Of a stretch of 64,000 nucleotides of DNA, positions 46,630-59,858 are shown one piece after another. Where the stretch lies: assembly GCA_022818135.1 (NCBI GenBank), contig JAFMSR010000003.1, positions 37,033,265-37,097,264 on the forward strand, given 5' to 3'. A program made the position numbers and the translations under genes. Each line of letters begins with the position of its first letter. Positions within the stretch are counted from its first letter, which is position 1. This stretch comes from Saxidomus purpurata (Eukaryota; Mollusca; Bivalvia; Venerida; Veneridae). Under the pieces are notes generated by a model. The model was not told the DNA's origin. It was given only the letters and a program-made list of their open reading frames with translations, and did no database searches.

Positions 46630-49600
46630 GCGCTTTGTTTGTTTGTTTGTTATATCATTTTACAGAGGCTCAGTTGTAAGAAAGTAGAGTTTGGAATAAT
46701 ATCAAAAAATAATTTAGTTTCGCAGTTACTAGGCTATTTCAAGTGAATTTCGTATCAAATCTGGGCAGAGTTCGTTCCTTTTTTTGTTTATCCGTCACTC
46801 TTTGATGAAGCCGCTATGACAGCCAATGTCAGGCCTTTATCAAGGAAGAGTTCTTCTACTCAGTCTTACGTGTGCATCTCCCTACCTTTTTGGTCCGGAT
46901 ATTGTTATAAGAAAGTCCTAAGCAAAAAGGATTTACTGATATTTCTGTGGCAATAAAATGCGTACCTCTAAGTTTAATTTAAACCACCGCGGTTCTTTAA
47001 CCTTGTTCACATCCAGAAAAAAATATCAGAAATATAATAATATATTAACAGGGGAGCATCTTCAACTTGGCTAAATCTACCAAGGTTACTATCTAACAAG
47101 GTAACTCAAAAAAATACTGGTAGATATTCACGACAATCGAATAACATATTTTTGATAACGAGTAGGTCATTGCACCACGCCGAATTCTCGTGTTTGTGGC
47201 GAAAAACGCCTTAATTTTTGTCACTAACTTACTTTTTGGTGGTTTGTCTGGTCTGGCCTCTATAATAAACGGCTAAGCATTATCCTTTTGACAAACAACC
47301 AATATTTTCAAACCAATTTAAAAGTCTCCACTGATTTACTTTCTTCTTTGTTAGATACATTCATTCAAGACAAACTATTATTGACTGAATACTAGTAAGT
47401 GCTATCGTAACTTCAACTGATTTACAAAATGTACTCTTGTAAATTAAATGAAACTGATTTTAAAGATATAATCCTTTTCATTCATATTAATTTCTTTCTA
47501 ATATCAGAAATTTAGAATTAAACCGCAAAGATTTTAAAACGTTTTCAAGACATTTAATTAAACGCGACAAATTCCGTACTGTATGACATGTGTTTAATTA
47601 AAATTATTCTTCGTAAATCTTCACGCTGTTCCACAGAAGACAGTATGCTGCCAGGCGAAACTTTGTCCTGATTGTTTTTTTCCGATTGTTGTATCAATAA
47701 CGTTTCGTCGGTGCCAAGTAGGGACTTCTTCAGTCATATTTATAATAATATGATATCATTTCTGCTATCTCTCCCTGCATACAAATTCAATTTCAATTCA
47801 TGGTTTCTCGACATAAACTGCATTCACCTTTTACCACTTCTTTTAAATCTGACTGAATTTCAACATCACTTTTCTTCAGTCTGGCCAATTACTGCATTAC
47901 AAGTTTTCTACTTCCATTGCTGCTAAGTTATCTACTGCTTTAAGTACACTGTCACTATCTTGAATCAATGACCGATCAATTATATTCGCCTTTACAGAAG
48001 GTCGTTTTCCGTCAGGTCCCATGCACCAATTCCATTGGTCGCTTCATAACGTCTTGAAAATATAAGACCAATTGCAACGCCCTTTTTTTAAAGCTATAAT
48101 AACGATCAAATTGACCAGTAAAAGTTCTTAAAACATGAAAAATATTTAGAAAATTATATGAAAATAAGTTATGCTCAACCATTTCTTTCACTAGTACATG
48201 CAAACACAAAATTTAATAAAATTTAATGTATCATATCAAATTGATGGAAAATCATTTTATACCCGGCGGGTCAAAAACAGTTTTTGTCGATTTTCAAATA
48301 TGGTCAATAGGAATAAAACTGTTGTTTATATTTATGTTATTTAGCTATAACTTTCGCAATGCTTGGATACTAAAATATTGGTGAATGATTTACATTAAAT
48401 TGCCATTATTATATTTAAGGGTAGCGCCAAATATTTGAAATTATAAATATTTTTCACGTGTCTAGAAGTATATTGGATTAGTGCTGTTTGACAGGTGTTG
48501 TCTGTGTGGAACCCCAAACTCACTAGATGGTAACTGATTAATCTGATTTAAGCAATAAAGTCATAGCATTTGTTTATCAAATATTTGTGTGGATATTTAA
48601 AATACTATCATGAGAATTATTCTCAAACTTGAGCAGTTTACTAGAATACATTTCAACAACGGTTGCAATATTAAAATTTCTGGCGAACCGCATAATTTTC
48701 AGTGTTCAATTGAAAACGATATTTTGTCTTGAATTATGTCATACTGCATTCTTGTTTTTGTCTGTTAGCTATTTGGCAAAGGTAGATCTCGTCTTAAAAG
48801 GGGCGTTTTGATTGGTAGATGTCTGTTCTATTCTATTCACTAAAGCGACCAACCGCTACGTAGTGTAACAGAATTGCCAGTGACGATGATATGTTGTATC
48901 ATGTCTATTACTACCTTTTAAACTAGCTTGATATCATGTCAGTTTCCATATGTGAAATACACTCGTTGGGTATAACTAATTGCAAATTGTAATTGTTCTG
49001 AAGCACTGTGACAATTCAAAAAACATTAAATATTCGACACGACTTTTATTCACCTGCATCTTATAATACGTGTTTCTCAAAATATGTTGGATACGATAGT
49101 GCGATCTATACTGTGCGCTCTCGTGTAATTGTTATTTGGACAGCTGTACCAAATCGCTAAATGAAATGTCATGTTTCTTTTGAATTTTTCCAGCAGATAA
49201 TTATGAGGAGTCAATTTTTTGAGGGAAGATTCATATTTTCTGAACGTTTGCGTTATTATGTCCAGTGTCATTCATTGTTTTGTACGAGATAGAATGAGAA
49301 TTTGAAAGACTGAAAACGAGCACGATAAACACGATCGTTACATACTTTTCCCAGAAAATAGATAATAGAAAGGAACAGTACAGATTTCTGGTGCTAGTTA
49401 ATGTGCCCAAGAAGCGTTTTCAGTCATGTTCAGTCATGACCGTAACCGTATTTCAAAAAGATGAATTCAAGCTTTAAAAAATTAATATTATTTCTCTTTG
49501 TGTTCTTATGTACATTGTAATTGTTTGAAATATCTACCACGTTTTGCAATTATTTTCTATATACTAAAGTATATTAGATGTTTTAATACTTCATCATCAT

Positions 49601-49940
49601 GAGATCCACTTCAACGTCAAAAATTTCTCTTGAGTACTTATAACCAAACCTATGTTTTTACAGATATGATCTAAATAATTTTGTTGAATCAGTGACATTA
49701 ACTGTGGACATGCTGGTCCGATCGAGCAATAATCGAACTAATCCGAGATATTGTGACCATAAATTCAGTGCGTTACAGTACAGTCAGTTCGATCATGTTT
49801 GTTTTAAAAATGTTCGTGGTAAAGTATTAACAACTAAATATGAACGGATCGTCGAACTTAATAGCCCGCATTTAGGCTTTGGGTCAATCGAGTTAAAAAG
49901 GTAATATAGACACAATATATTTGGACACTAATATCAACTA
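46630..49940. other. Non-coding stretch
   Basis: No exon or intact element recognised. The segment near 49110-49280 is related to 58595-58735 (shared GACAGCTGTAC, ATGAAATGTCATGTTTC and GTCATTCATT stretches). Confidence 0.55.
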
Positions 49941-50402
49941 GATAGGTGTTCAGTAGAACACTTGACTATGTGTCGCCCTCTTACACTTTGTGAGAATAAC
50001 TAATGATTTCGTGACAAAATCTAAGTACAAAAAGACGCATAACTCTATCAAATATGACCTTGACCTACGAAATTTGGTAGCATCATGACCCTTCTGTCAT
50101 AAGCAATACAATTTGAAAGTTTGATGAAAAATCTTAAGAAATGGCAAAGGAATAGTCAACGTTAAGTTTTCATGACAAAATTTAAGTACAAAAAGGGACA
50201 TAACTCTATCAAATATGACCTGGACCTTTAAAATGCGGCGGCATCACGACCCTTTTCTCATAAGCAATACAATATCAAAGTGTGATGAAGACGTCTTAAG
50301 AAATGGCCGAGTTATAGCCAACGTTAAGTTTTTGTGACGGGCAGACGGACCGACGAACAAAGCGATCCCTATGTATCACATTTTCTCCGAAAGGGTGACA
50401 CA
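49940..50402 (+). mobile_element. Third HINE/pearl-like element, two ~161 bp repeats
   Basis: GTGACAAAATCTAAGTACAA at about 50011 recurs as ATGACAAAATTTAAGTACAA at about 50172, each followed by CATAACTCTATCAAATATGA. The right end carries GACGGGCAGACGGACCGACG and ends GGGTGACAC, inverse of GTGTCGCC near the left end. Same architecture as the 23 kb and 43.6 kb elements but a different sequence family. Confidence 0.75.
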
Positions 50403-53390
50403 AAAAGGGAAATAATTACAAGGAAGCAAGTGGAGTTATCGTTCTTACAGATTTGGTTTTCTCTCAGTTTTCTATTTTATTTGTATGAAATATCAATTTC
50501 ATTCTTTGGTTAGATCACTGATAACCACAATCAAACATTACGGCACTTCCCTAAAAATGAATCGATAATATGTTTGCGTGTAACAATTTACTGGATTTTC
50601 GTCCTGGAATAAATATAACTTTTTGTAAAGGAAATATATTTGACTGTGTACCAAAATTATATCTGTATTATCGTAAGTTAACCGAAGAATAGGTAAACAA
50701 TAAATATTGATAGTTGAGTAATTTGCGTGACATCTGCTTGATAGACTTATCACAATGCCTATGATCATATCTATTTGTTCAACAGATTCCGGTAAAACAG
50801 AAGCTAGCCTTATCGCAATACAATCATCGTTTCCGATATGTGATTGCATTCTCGAATACTACACGCGGAAACTCTCGAGATGTACAGATTGTATGACAAT
50901 TATGACTTGATAAGGTTAACGGCAATGCACCAAGGTTTTATATTCAAATTGCATCCAAATAATCCTAATGCTTAGAGGATTATCAACGGACAAATTTCCA
51001 GAAATGTTATTAAGCCATAAAAATGTGAACGATCAAGGAATATTTGTTTTATTCCCGGAGCAAACTTCAAATATAACAACCTTGTCAAACATGAAAGGAA
51101 GTATATTTACAGTCACATCATTTCATTCCATGAGGGCCTGAATACAAAAATATTTATTCTTTATTATGTTTTGGTCAAGAGCAAATGTTATAAATCATTT
51201 AATATGTTCCAGTATTGTATGTTTCAACTGCACAATACAAAACATACCAGAGAGACGGGGTTGACAGACGCAGCTGGACTTAACTAAACAAATCGAATTA
51301 GAGCGGCTCAGTTTGATAAATTAATATTATTTCAGACATGAAAGTAAAATGAGCCGACACACATTTGATCTAGTGAAAACGTCTACTCGCCTCTTTACGC
51401 GCAAATGAAACATGTTTTTGAACTGAATAATCAAACCATCGTTTTCTTACATGAGTAAATGTATAGAAAGTACATTTTATATGACATACATTGTTGCTTT
51501 TTCTAAATTCTTTGTATACGAACATAAACTCAATCTTCTTAATTGATTCAAGTCTTGGTCCAAATAATAGAGACAAAAGAGATATTAGTCAAACGATTAT
51601 ATGAATTTTAAAGCACATTTGAAAATAAGAAAGCGATCGCAATATTTTCAGTACATGTGTACTTTGATACTTTCTTTTTCTCACATGCGTTTATTCGTCC
51701 GTCCGTTTTGTTCAATCGATTGATCGACCAATTGTTAAGCCAATCATTTTTTTTTCATTCCACTTTATCTTTTAATTTTTCATTCCTTTTTTATTATCAC
51801 ATCGTTAATTCTCTGTGAAAAGAAAACTGAGTTCCATGCGAAGCAGATTCAACGCAAGTGGTTCCAAAAATAGCCTGGTTTATTTCAATTCAGTAGATTG
51901 CTAATACAATAATATGTAGAAGATTTTCTGTATCTACAGTAGCTTTTTTCAATCACATTTACTATTGCAAAGCGTTTGGTCTAAAGTTCTGCATCTTTTA
52001 TTGGCAGACAAGAAGGCTATAGCACATAAATTCCCTCTCGTCAATCATCGCTCTCATGGTTTCAGTAACCACACTTCTGAATATTTAGAAAACTGATCTA
52101 ACACACAACCCCTTTTATTTATATTAAAATTTCAGTTATCAATATATGAGGATCAAATTGCAAATAGTCTAAGACGTTTAATTCAACATAGCACAATGAC
52201 TTTCGTAGAGCAATGATTTTAATGTAAATAATGTTTCATATCTAGTTATGGCATGATCTCGAATTCGTGATTCGAAGACATGATGCCGCCGTCTGTCTAT
52301 CTGTCTGTCTCTTTGAAATTACTTTACCAACAAAACACATCGACTGCCAAAGAGTTTTCTTTCTTGTTAAACCTAAAATCCTATTCAATTTTATTACCAC
52401 TATATCAATGCATGTCAATGTGTAGTTAGGTATATGATAAACTATACAAAGTATCTGTTACACTAATACAGTTGTTAGCGCCATTACATTTACTACGTCG
52501 TGGCTTTAACTATCTATTACTAGGTTAGACAAACGTGTTAAAATTGGAAAACAAAAGACAATTAGAAATTTTGAAATTAACTAGAGAAACAAGACAAGAC
52601 AGGCATATTTTCAGACACTGCACCCATATGTTAAAACTATCGACAGTTTTCTCTATACCGAATACTTCCAATACAATTTTATTTACAATACAATGCAGTG
52701 CAGCGCAATCCAACCACATAGCAACGCATAGCAACGCATAGCAGCGCAATGCCACACAACACAATATACAACACAAAAGACAGCACAACACAATAGCCAT
52801 GGTTACATTTGTAACAATAGACATAGAAAAAAAACACATACATATCGATGGGTAATCTTATATCAATACAAATTACAATGAAAACAGTGTTAGCGGGGTA
52901 AGTGGACTTTGTTGCAGGAATTTAACAAATCTTTTCTTGACAAATTACAAAAAACAAATGATCTCACTTCAATATACGTTTTACATACATCAACGCATTA
53001 TATTAGCTAAGCATATATAACCCAAGACAAACGCTTCAGTTACTTTCGAGAAATTAACATTCACATGGCTCCGTCTTTCCGATGTTAAGTTGACATTATT
53101 CTTTATGAAATATCACTTAAGATTTTCTGCGGTAAATTTTGTTGCTCAAATAAGAAGAAAATAGACGCAATGTCTGCGTATTCATTGATTTAACTTGCTC
53201 TTATTGACTGAACCATTTCTATGTGACGTTCTACCAGTTAATTAAAGAAGAAAAGAAAATTACATAAAGGACGTTTCTTCTACCTCATGTTTGAGTTAAG
53301 CAGATTTCCCAAATCTCCAAAAATTTCTGTTTGTACAAAAAAGATTTTATTTATGATACTTATTTTGTTTTTTATGCGCCTTGTGCGAAA
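50403..53390. other. Non-coding stretch with a dispersed repeat copy
   Basis: The segment 50740-50860 (TTTGTTCAACAGATTCCGG.. TGATTGCATTCTCGAA) is related to segments near 55910-55980, 59465-59560 and 61910-61985. A low-complexity CA/GCAA-rich tract lies at 52690-52790. No gene recognised. Confidence 0.55.
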
Positions 53391-53507
53391 CATCTTTTCT
53401 TTTATCTTATTGAGAAGCATATGATCCGCTTATTTCTGAGTGTTTTAAACATCTTTTTTTTATCTTATTGAGAAGCATATGATCCGCATATTTCTGAGTG
53501 TTTTAAA
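53391..53507. repeat. 59 bp direct tandem duplication
   Basis: CATCTTTTCTTTTATCTTAT... through TTCTGAGTGTTTTAAA occurs twice (53391-53449 and 53450-53507) with only about three differences: a recent simple duplication. Confidence 0.95.
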
Positions 53508-56500
53508 GGTGTTTCTACATTTTGTCCTACTACCCCCACCCCCAATCAGTCATATCGCTTGAACTCTTTGGAGAAAGTAATATAAAGATCATTCTTGTCA
53601 AACTTTTACAAAAACTGGTGGATACTTTTTAATGGGAAGTTTTCGTTATACATGTAGTTTGTTTATGGACATAAACGGTCGTGACCTACACACTCACTTG
53701 CAGCCTTGTTTTGACGAATCAAACTTTTTTGAGTAAATCGCAACATAGTCCCATTAGAAATACGCGTCTAAAATACATTCAAAAACTGTGCAAAGGTTCA
53801 GGAGGGTAAGCATAATTATAGAAATGCAGTGAAACCAGTCATGCTATATGGCTGCTACATATTCTCGAATCGGCTTTTCAACAAACTTGGAGCAGCGTTA
53901 CGTAACAAAACAATCAGTTAACAAATTTTGAATTCGATGCATATTTGACATCAAGAGTGTTTTAAGAACAAAATGAAAATAGCTAAGCCACAGGGCTTTA
54001 GCTTTCAACAAAAATAATTTTAAAGATTATTCATATACAAGCCTAGGATAAAGAAGACGCCCAGTCGTGGAAGGGGGCGGGCAACATTGTCCCAAATAGC
54101 ATGATATGAACAAGTGTTAGAGGACAATTATACACTTGCTGTACACCGTATACTTTTACTCAGAGCATAGTGATTTTATTTTGAATAAGAAGGTGTTTAG
54201 AAGTCCTCCCTAGGGCGTGGCTCATTTTGAATCCGTGAGGAAGGATATAAACGATCCTTAGAGAGGTCGTTCGGCAACGTCATTCCCAAATATCAAAGCT
54301 CAAGAGCATCTGAAGAAACAGTTTCCAATTATGTGTACTTTTCACCTTGGTGGCTAGGTCTTTAGTCAAATAATACCATTGGAAGAAGATTGAGAAATGC
54401 GACTTAATTGATAAAGTTAGTGTACAAAAATAGAAAAAAAACAAGCTGGCTAGGTCTACTTAACCGTTCTTCAATGAAGTGATCATACCTACATTAAAGT
54501 TAATTGAACAGGTATTTCTTCATTATTTTCTAATATGAAGAAAACCTATGATCTTGCATTCTGCCAAATGATGAGATAAACCCTCTTAATTTTAGAACAT
54601 CATCTGATAATCTATACATACAATCTCAGATGAATAGTTTCGAAAGTGTTGAACCGTAAGAAAGTAAATGCTTCAGAATCTATGACATCTTTCTCATGCA
54701 ACACTAGCAAACATTTTAGATAATGATTCATCGGCTAGCACGGTATAATTAAAGCTTGCTAAATTATATCATCAACCGAATACATCCATTCATAAAGCTA
54801 TTACGGTAACAAACTTTATATGAATATAATGACATCATCAAAAAATATCAGCAATTAGTGTCTTGAATCTGTAACTGAACGGTTTTACTCTTGAAATACT
54901 AAGGAATGCACATCACTGTTTTACGATGAAGTTAGGAAGCTGATATCCTGGAAACAACACCAGGAACACCAGTCGCCTCGCCACGGTTGTTGTTTTCAAG
55001 GGGGCAGAATATTTTTCGGCCCATTCTACGAAGGGCTTGAATACATTTTTGGGAGAAAGGGAGAATGAGTAGAAATAGAAAGAAGGCGTGCAGTTAGCCT
55101 GGATGATACTGTTCTGAATAAAACTAAATGTTGTTTGTCCCATTACCAACCTTCGAGTGAGCAATATTTGTCTGTCCTTACACATTACTATCATCGTCTT
55201 CACATTTTATCTTTACAATAATCTGTCAACAGTGAAACAAATATTTTGTCTTTATACACAGACATCGCTTTATAATTATTGTGTCGTTTCTATGAATGAC
55301 TTCGTTTCCAATATAATTATATGTATTTCATTTAAGAAACTGAGAAAGATTGAACTTTGCTAAGTGAATCTGAACGCAAATTACTCGGTCAAAAACATCA
55401 AAAAGGTTGTCAAAGAGACTGCCAAAGTTTTTGATCATGATCAGTGTTACGAATCGGACAAGGAACGCGGATCAAGGAACACGGAACAAGCGGCATGATC
55501 TCTACAGGAAGAAAATTTACCAACTCTATCAGAAATTACCAGCACATCTTAATTGTTCATCTGAGAATTTGATTGCATTTGGCTTGTTTACTTGGACATT
55601 TGACCATTGGTTAGGCTGAGGTTGTTTAAATTATACTAACTGTATGGTTGAACCTTCTGGACAGCGATGTTATGAGATTTGACTCGTTCAATCTCAAGAA
55701 CAATGCCTTTGAGATCGAAGACACTGCTTGTATAGTCTATGACTCCAGTTTGCTGTACATATATCTGTGTAATTTTTTTTTCGTATGCAATGGGCCGTGG
55801 AACAGCTGAAGACAAAATCTTGATATATAAGTTATACACATGGCATCCGCCCTGATAAACTTTGTAATTATATCAGTGATCAATTTTTATTCAGCAGATT
55901 CTTGTTTAGCAGTAGCCAACGTTATCTTCATATAGTCATCTACATTGATATGTGAATGCATTTTCGAATGCCAGAATGTTAAAGCCTTTTGGCGGCATAA
56001 CCGATTGCAGAAATTACTGCATGTTTCTTGACATGACTTCATAAGTAATGAGTATTTATCTTACTTTTTGTTTACCTGTTTAAAGAGAATCACACACTTT
56101 TTTTCCACTTATAACTTCACCAACATAGCCTTTCGTTGACTTTGAATAATTCGTTTATGCTTTATTCCAATGCTACTGTTCGATCAAGACTATGCATGAA
56201 ATCCTGTATATTTCGAGTACAACGAGCAGACAAAGATCAGAAAAGGACGTTGAACAGACGCAGACGGACTTAATCGAACGGAACGGAAAGCTAGTAGAAT
56301 GTCATGTTTTACAAATTAATGGAGTTTAAAACATGGTAACAAAATAAGTCGACATGGAAGTAATTTGTTGAATACGAATCTGATTGACTTGAGAATGTTT
56401 ACTGTAAGATTTACTTTTTCTTTCTGGCGCAAACAAAAGACACAATAAGCTTTAAAAATATCTCTTTTGTAAAATGTATAAACATGTAGCTTCTTCATTT

Positions 56501-59100
56501 TGCATTGACAAAATATTTCGTATTTTTTGTACTATATTTTGGACAAACATTTCTGTTTCTTATCTGTCATATAACATTCATTATATTAAGGGCATACCGA
56601 CAAATAGGAGACGTTGTTGCACGGTATAAGCGATCGCGAGACAAGACTTTGCATTCGGAGAATAATTGCTTTGCCGAATACGGAGACACAGTCTCAAATA
56701 TATTATCATCTTTTTCTCATTTGTAGATGCATTACATAATTCTATTTGCTTCTTCTTTCACACGTCTGTTCCTCTTACAAATCGGTACTTTTGTGGCTGA
56801 ACTGTTTACAGCAAACAATACATAACAATACATCCCATTCATATTGTAAATGTGGATAAATTGTTTCTCATGCATGGCTAAAATTAGACACCTTTATACT
56901 TGAACTGCCAGTTAAGTACACATTCGTATGAAAATACATCCATCCATCCATTTAGAAGATAAATAATCTCGTTTATTAACTCACCTTTAATAAGCAGAAA
57001 AGTTATATTAGCTACATAGGTTTTATCGAAAACGAATATAATTAAAACCTTTTGGGGGGAAAAGTCGAATATTCAAGTTTTTTTAAACATACATACGTTA
57101 AACGTTTCAACGTACTTATATTCATTCATATATCTTCATCTGCAGACCATTTGGAACAGAACGGCAAGAGGCAACTGGTACTATTCTTAAACCATCTCAA
57201 TACATACACTAAAGACCAATCACGGAGTTGTACCAAACTTGGTATTCTATGGGACACGTGACGAACTTCTCAAATATAATTGCTCTTTGTTTCAATAAAA
57301 ATCAATATTTTATGCATATAGGCTTTGAGCGATTAGAAAATATAATGAAATACACATGATATATCCAAATTCATCGCTCAGTTAACAGATAAATTTGGTT
57401 TTCTGTTGGAAAACACTTTGACGCACCATCGGTAGCAGTCGACTCGGTTATTTTCGAACAAAATATCCGAGGGTCTGTTACTGACATTATTCAAATGGCA
57501 TTATCTTTATGACAAAAAAAACACACTTTAATGTGGTATTCATTTTGTTGTGTAAATAAGGTGCAAGCAAAGGCAATCTATAACAGATACTTTCATGATT
57601 TATTTGAGCTCTTAGGAGTTAAAACAATCTTTCTGAATTAGTTAGGCAAGCGACGGAAAGTCTATTACAATCCGTTGATACAATGATGGTGCTCCAATAG
57701 TTTAATAGTTGTTCAGACAAAGAGAATGCAATGAAAGGTATTTAGGCCTCTGCGAATAACGTCCATGTATATATTTCTGCTACGATTCTTTAGACCAAAT
57801 GCCAGAATATGTTACGAAAGTGTATCAACTAAGCTTTACAGTTTCCATTAACTTAATTAAGAAAGGCTTGAAGAGTATAACACTTGCAGGAGCAACAGAA
57901 ACAGATTACAGGGCGACGTTCCAACACCTTAAATTCGTTAAAAACACTAAAAATAAATTCTGAAATTATTACATGTAAGAATGCAAATGCAGACTTGATC
58001 AATTTAAAGCTTCCTTTGTCTGAAAACTGCTAAAATAAACTAAAATATGGAACCAATTAAGTCATGTCTTCATGTTTCTCCGTTTTTCATAAGTAAATTG
58101 GCTCGAGTAAATATATTTATAGCCCAGGACATGAATGTGCAATAGATCTGCTTCTCATGATTTAGGATATATGACTAAATGTAGAATATAATAGAAGAAA
58201 GTTGTCTCAGACAGTACGTATCTTGTCTAAATATAAACTTTTAGACTGGTAAATTGGCAAATATTGTACAACGTGAAGTTCAGGTTTTCCATTTTATAAA
58301 ACATTTTCAGGGAAAATCTTATTTTCTATGCATTATCTAATCCTTCGACGTTCCACAGCATTTGCTCGCAAGTGCTCGACTACGAATAATCACGTGTTAA
58401 AAGCAGTGTTTATGCCAACTTTGACATGAGTCACGTTTGAGTTGGCGGAAAATATGCCTTTTTTACGCAGAATCGCAGATCGAATCCGATACCTTTATAC
58501 AAAAACGTATCCTGACATTTGTATTATAGGAATACTGAATATGACATGTCGGAAAAAATAAGAACTATCTTTTTTATAAACATTTTCCACTCTCTGTTAA
58601 TTGTTAATTCGACAGCTGTACGAAATATCAAAATGAAACGTCATGTTTCGCTGATATGAACGACGATTTTTTTCGAGAACATTCAAGTTTGTTTTACGTT
58701 ATCGTGTACAATGTCATTCATTATTTTGTGTTAGAAATACAAACTCTGTTGATATTTTTGAAAAACGATGCTGCGAAGATCTACAACCCTGATATACACC
58801 GAAATAAATCGACAAAAAATGACGAAAATGACTTAAGTATCAATAGCAGTAACAAAGACAATCGCTTTACATTCCTTACATTTTTGTAACCGTTTATGCA
58901 ACAAGCCGGTAGCTTACGTAAGATGTATTATTAAACAAGGTATTATTTCATACCACCACACCTTGCCGTTTATTAACACAATGTACATTAGTACCATCCT
59001 CAACTAGAAACTGCATCCATCTAACAACTTAGAGATCTTTTCGAACAATGAGACTACATCAAATCAGATTCAATTTTGGGGCATTATTTGCATTTAACGT
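53508..59100. other. Non-coding stretch with an exon-like segment and repeat copies
   Basis: Contains the exon-like segment at 55641-55805, and repeat relatives of 50.7-51.6 kb at about 55.9-56.4 kb (shared ACAGACGCAG.GGACTTAA near 51266 and 56257). No confident gene. Confidence 0.5.
55641..55805 (-). CDS. Exon-like segment of unknown identity (unproven)
   Basis: The acceptor gattttgtcttcag and donor TACA|GTTAGT enclose 165 bp, open for 54 codons in phase 1 in, phase 1 out: VPRPIAYEKKITQIYVQQTG, VIDYTSSVFDLKGIVLEIER and VKSHNIAVQKVQPY. Codon content looks coding-like and the phases equal those of receptor exon 2, but I do not recognise the peptide. It could be an exon of an upstream gene, a relic, or chance. 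Confidence 0.3.
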
Positions 59101-59164
59101 AGACCTACACTGCATGTATCTAATATAATCTTGGTGTATTAACTGACATTTATCTTGGCATATT

Positions 59165-59366
59165 TATATCACAGGTGGGAGGAACATACCTTTGACTTTT
59201 TTATCTAAAGCTAATGTCTTTTTCTATGCATTTTAAAATTGATATCAGAACAAAAAACAATTGATTTTTTTTTTATTTAATCTGATATCAATTTTAAAAT
59301 GCATAGAAAAAGACGTTAGCTTAAGAAAAAAAAGTCAAAGGTATGTTCCTTCCACCTGTGATTTAT
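59165..59366. mobile_element. Near-perfect palindrome with 33 bp loop
   Basis: The arm ATATCACAGGTGGGAGGAAC... through TTTTAAAATTGATATCAG (to 59248) is inverted from 59282 (CTGATATCAATTTTAAAATG...) to about 59366, with few mismatches. The second segmental copy lacks it near 61775, so it probably inserted after that duplication. Confidence 0.9.
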
Positions 59367-59640
59367 ATCTGTAAGTTCACATGAAACAATTGAACAAAAA
59401 AATCTTGAAAGCCGAGTACTGTAACACATGTGACATTGAGTTGATTAAATTATCACAAGGTTTTCTATATATTTGTTCAACAGATTGCGGTTAACGTCAT
59501 CTTTATATAGCTATCTATTCTGATTTGTGCGTGTACTATCGAACAACAGACTAAAAGTCGTCTTCTAAATCATTCCTCTGATCTTTACATAAAGTACAAT
59601 ATCATTGTTTTTTTTAACACGAATATATTAATCTCACAGA

Positions 59641-59858
59641 TTTATACTAATTTATTTAATCTCGCTTTCAAAGCGATTTCTTACAACTTATACTAATCAC
59701 TCTCGAGACTCATTCCAGATGGAATCAACCTCGAAGAGAAAGAGGTAATATCTTTCCTATGAACATTGTCACTACTTGGACACTGGTGTGGATCGAACTC
59801 GGGACTCTCCGATCCTGATGCGAACGCGCTACCACTGCACCAAGGTGGTGGCTCCACA
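59641..59858 (-). mobile_element. tRNA-derived SINE, copy 2
   Basis: Same family and orientation as 7136-7359 (shared TTTATACTAATTTATTTA tail side, CATTCCAGATGGAATCAACC body, tRNA-like head at the right). It is flanked by ATATTAATCTCACAGA (59625-59640) and ATATTAATCTGACAGA (59875-59890), a 16 bp target duplication with one difference. Confidence 0.88.

Noticed and set aside
50538..50849. 103-codon minus-strand frame
   Set aside because: Overlaps a dispersed repeat whose other copies do not keep the frame; no domain recognised.
52525..52839. 104-codon Cys/Leu-rich frame
   Set aside because: Arises from a low-complexity GCAA/CACA tract.
54913..55203. 96-codon minus-strand open frame with a GC-richer part (KNVFKPFVEWAEKYS)
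   Set aside because: No family recognised, two frames look equally open, and the splice context does not fit the neighbouring exon-like segment; kept out of the features.
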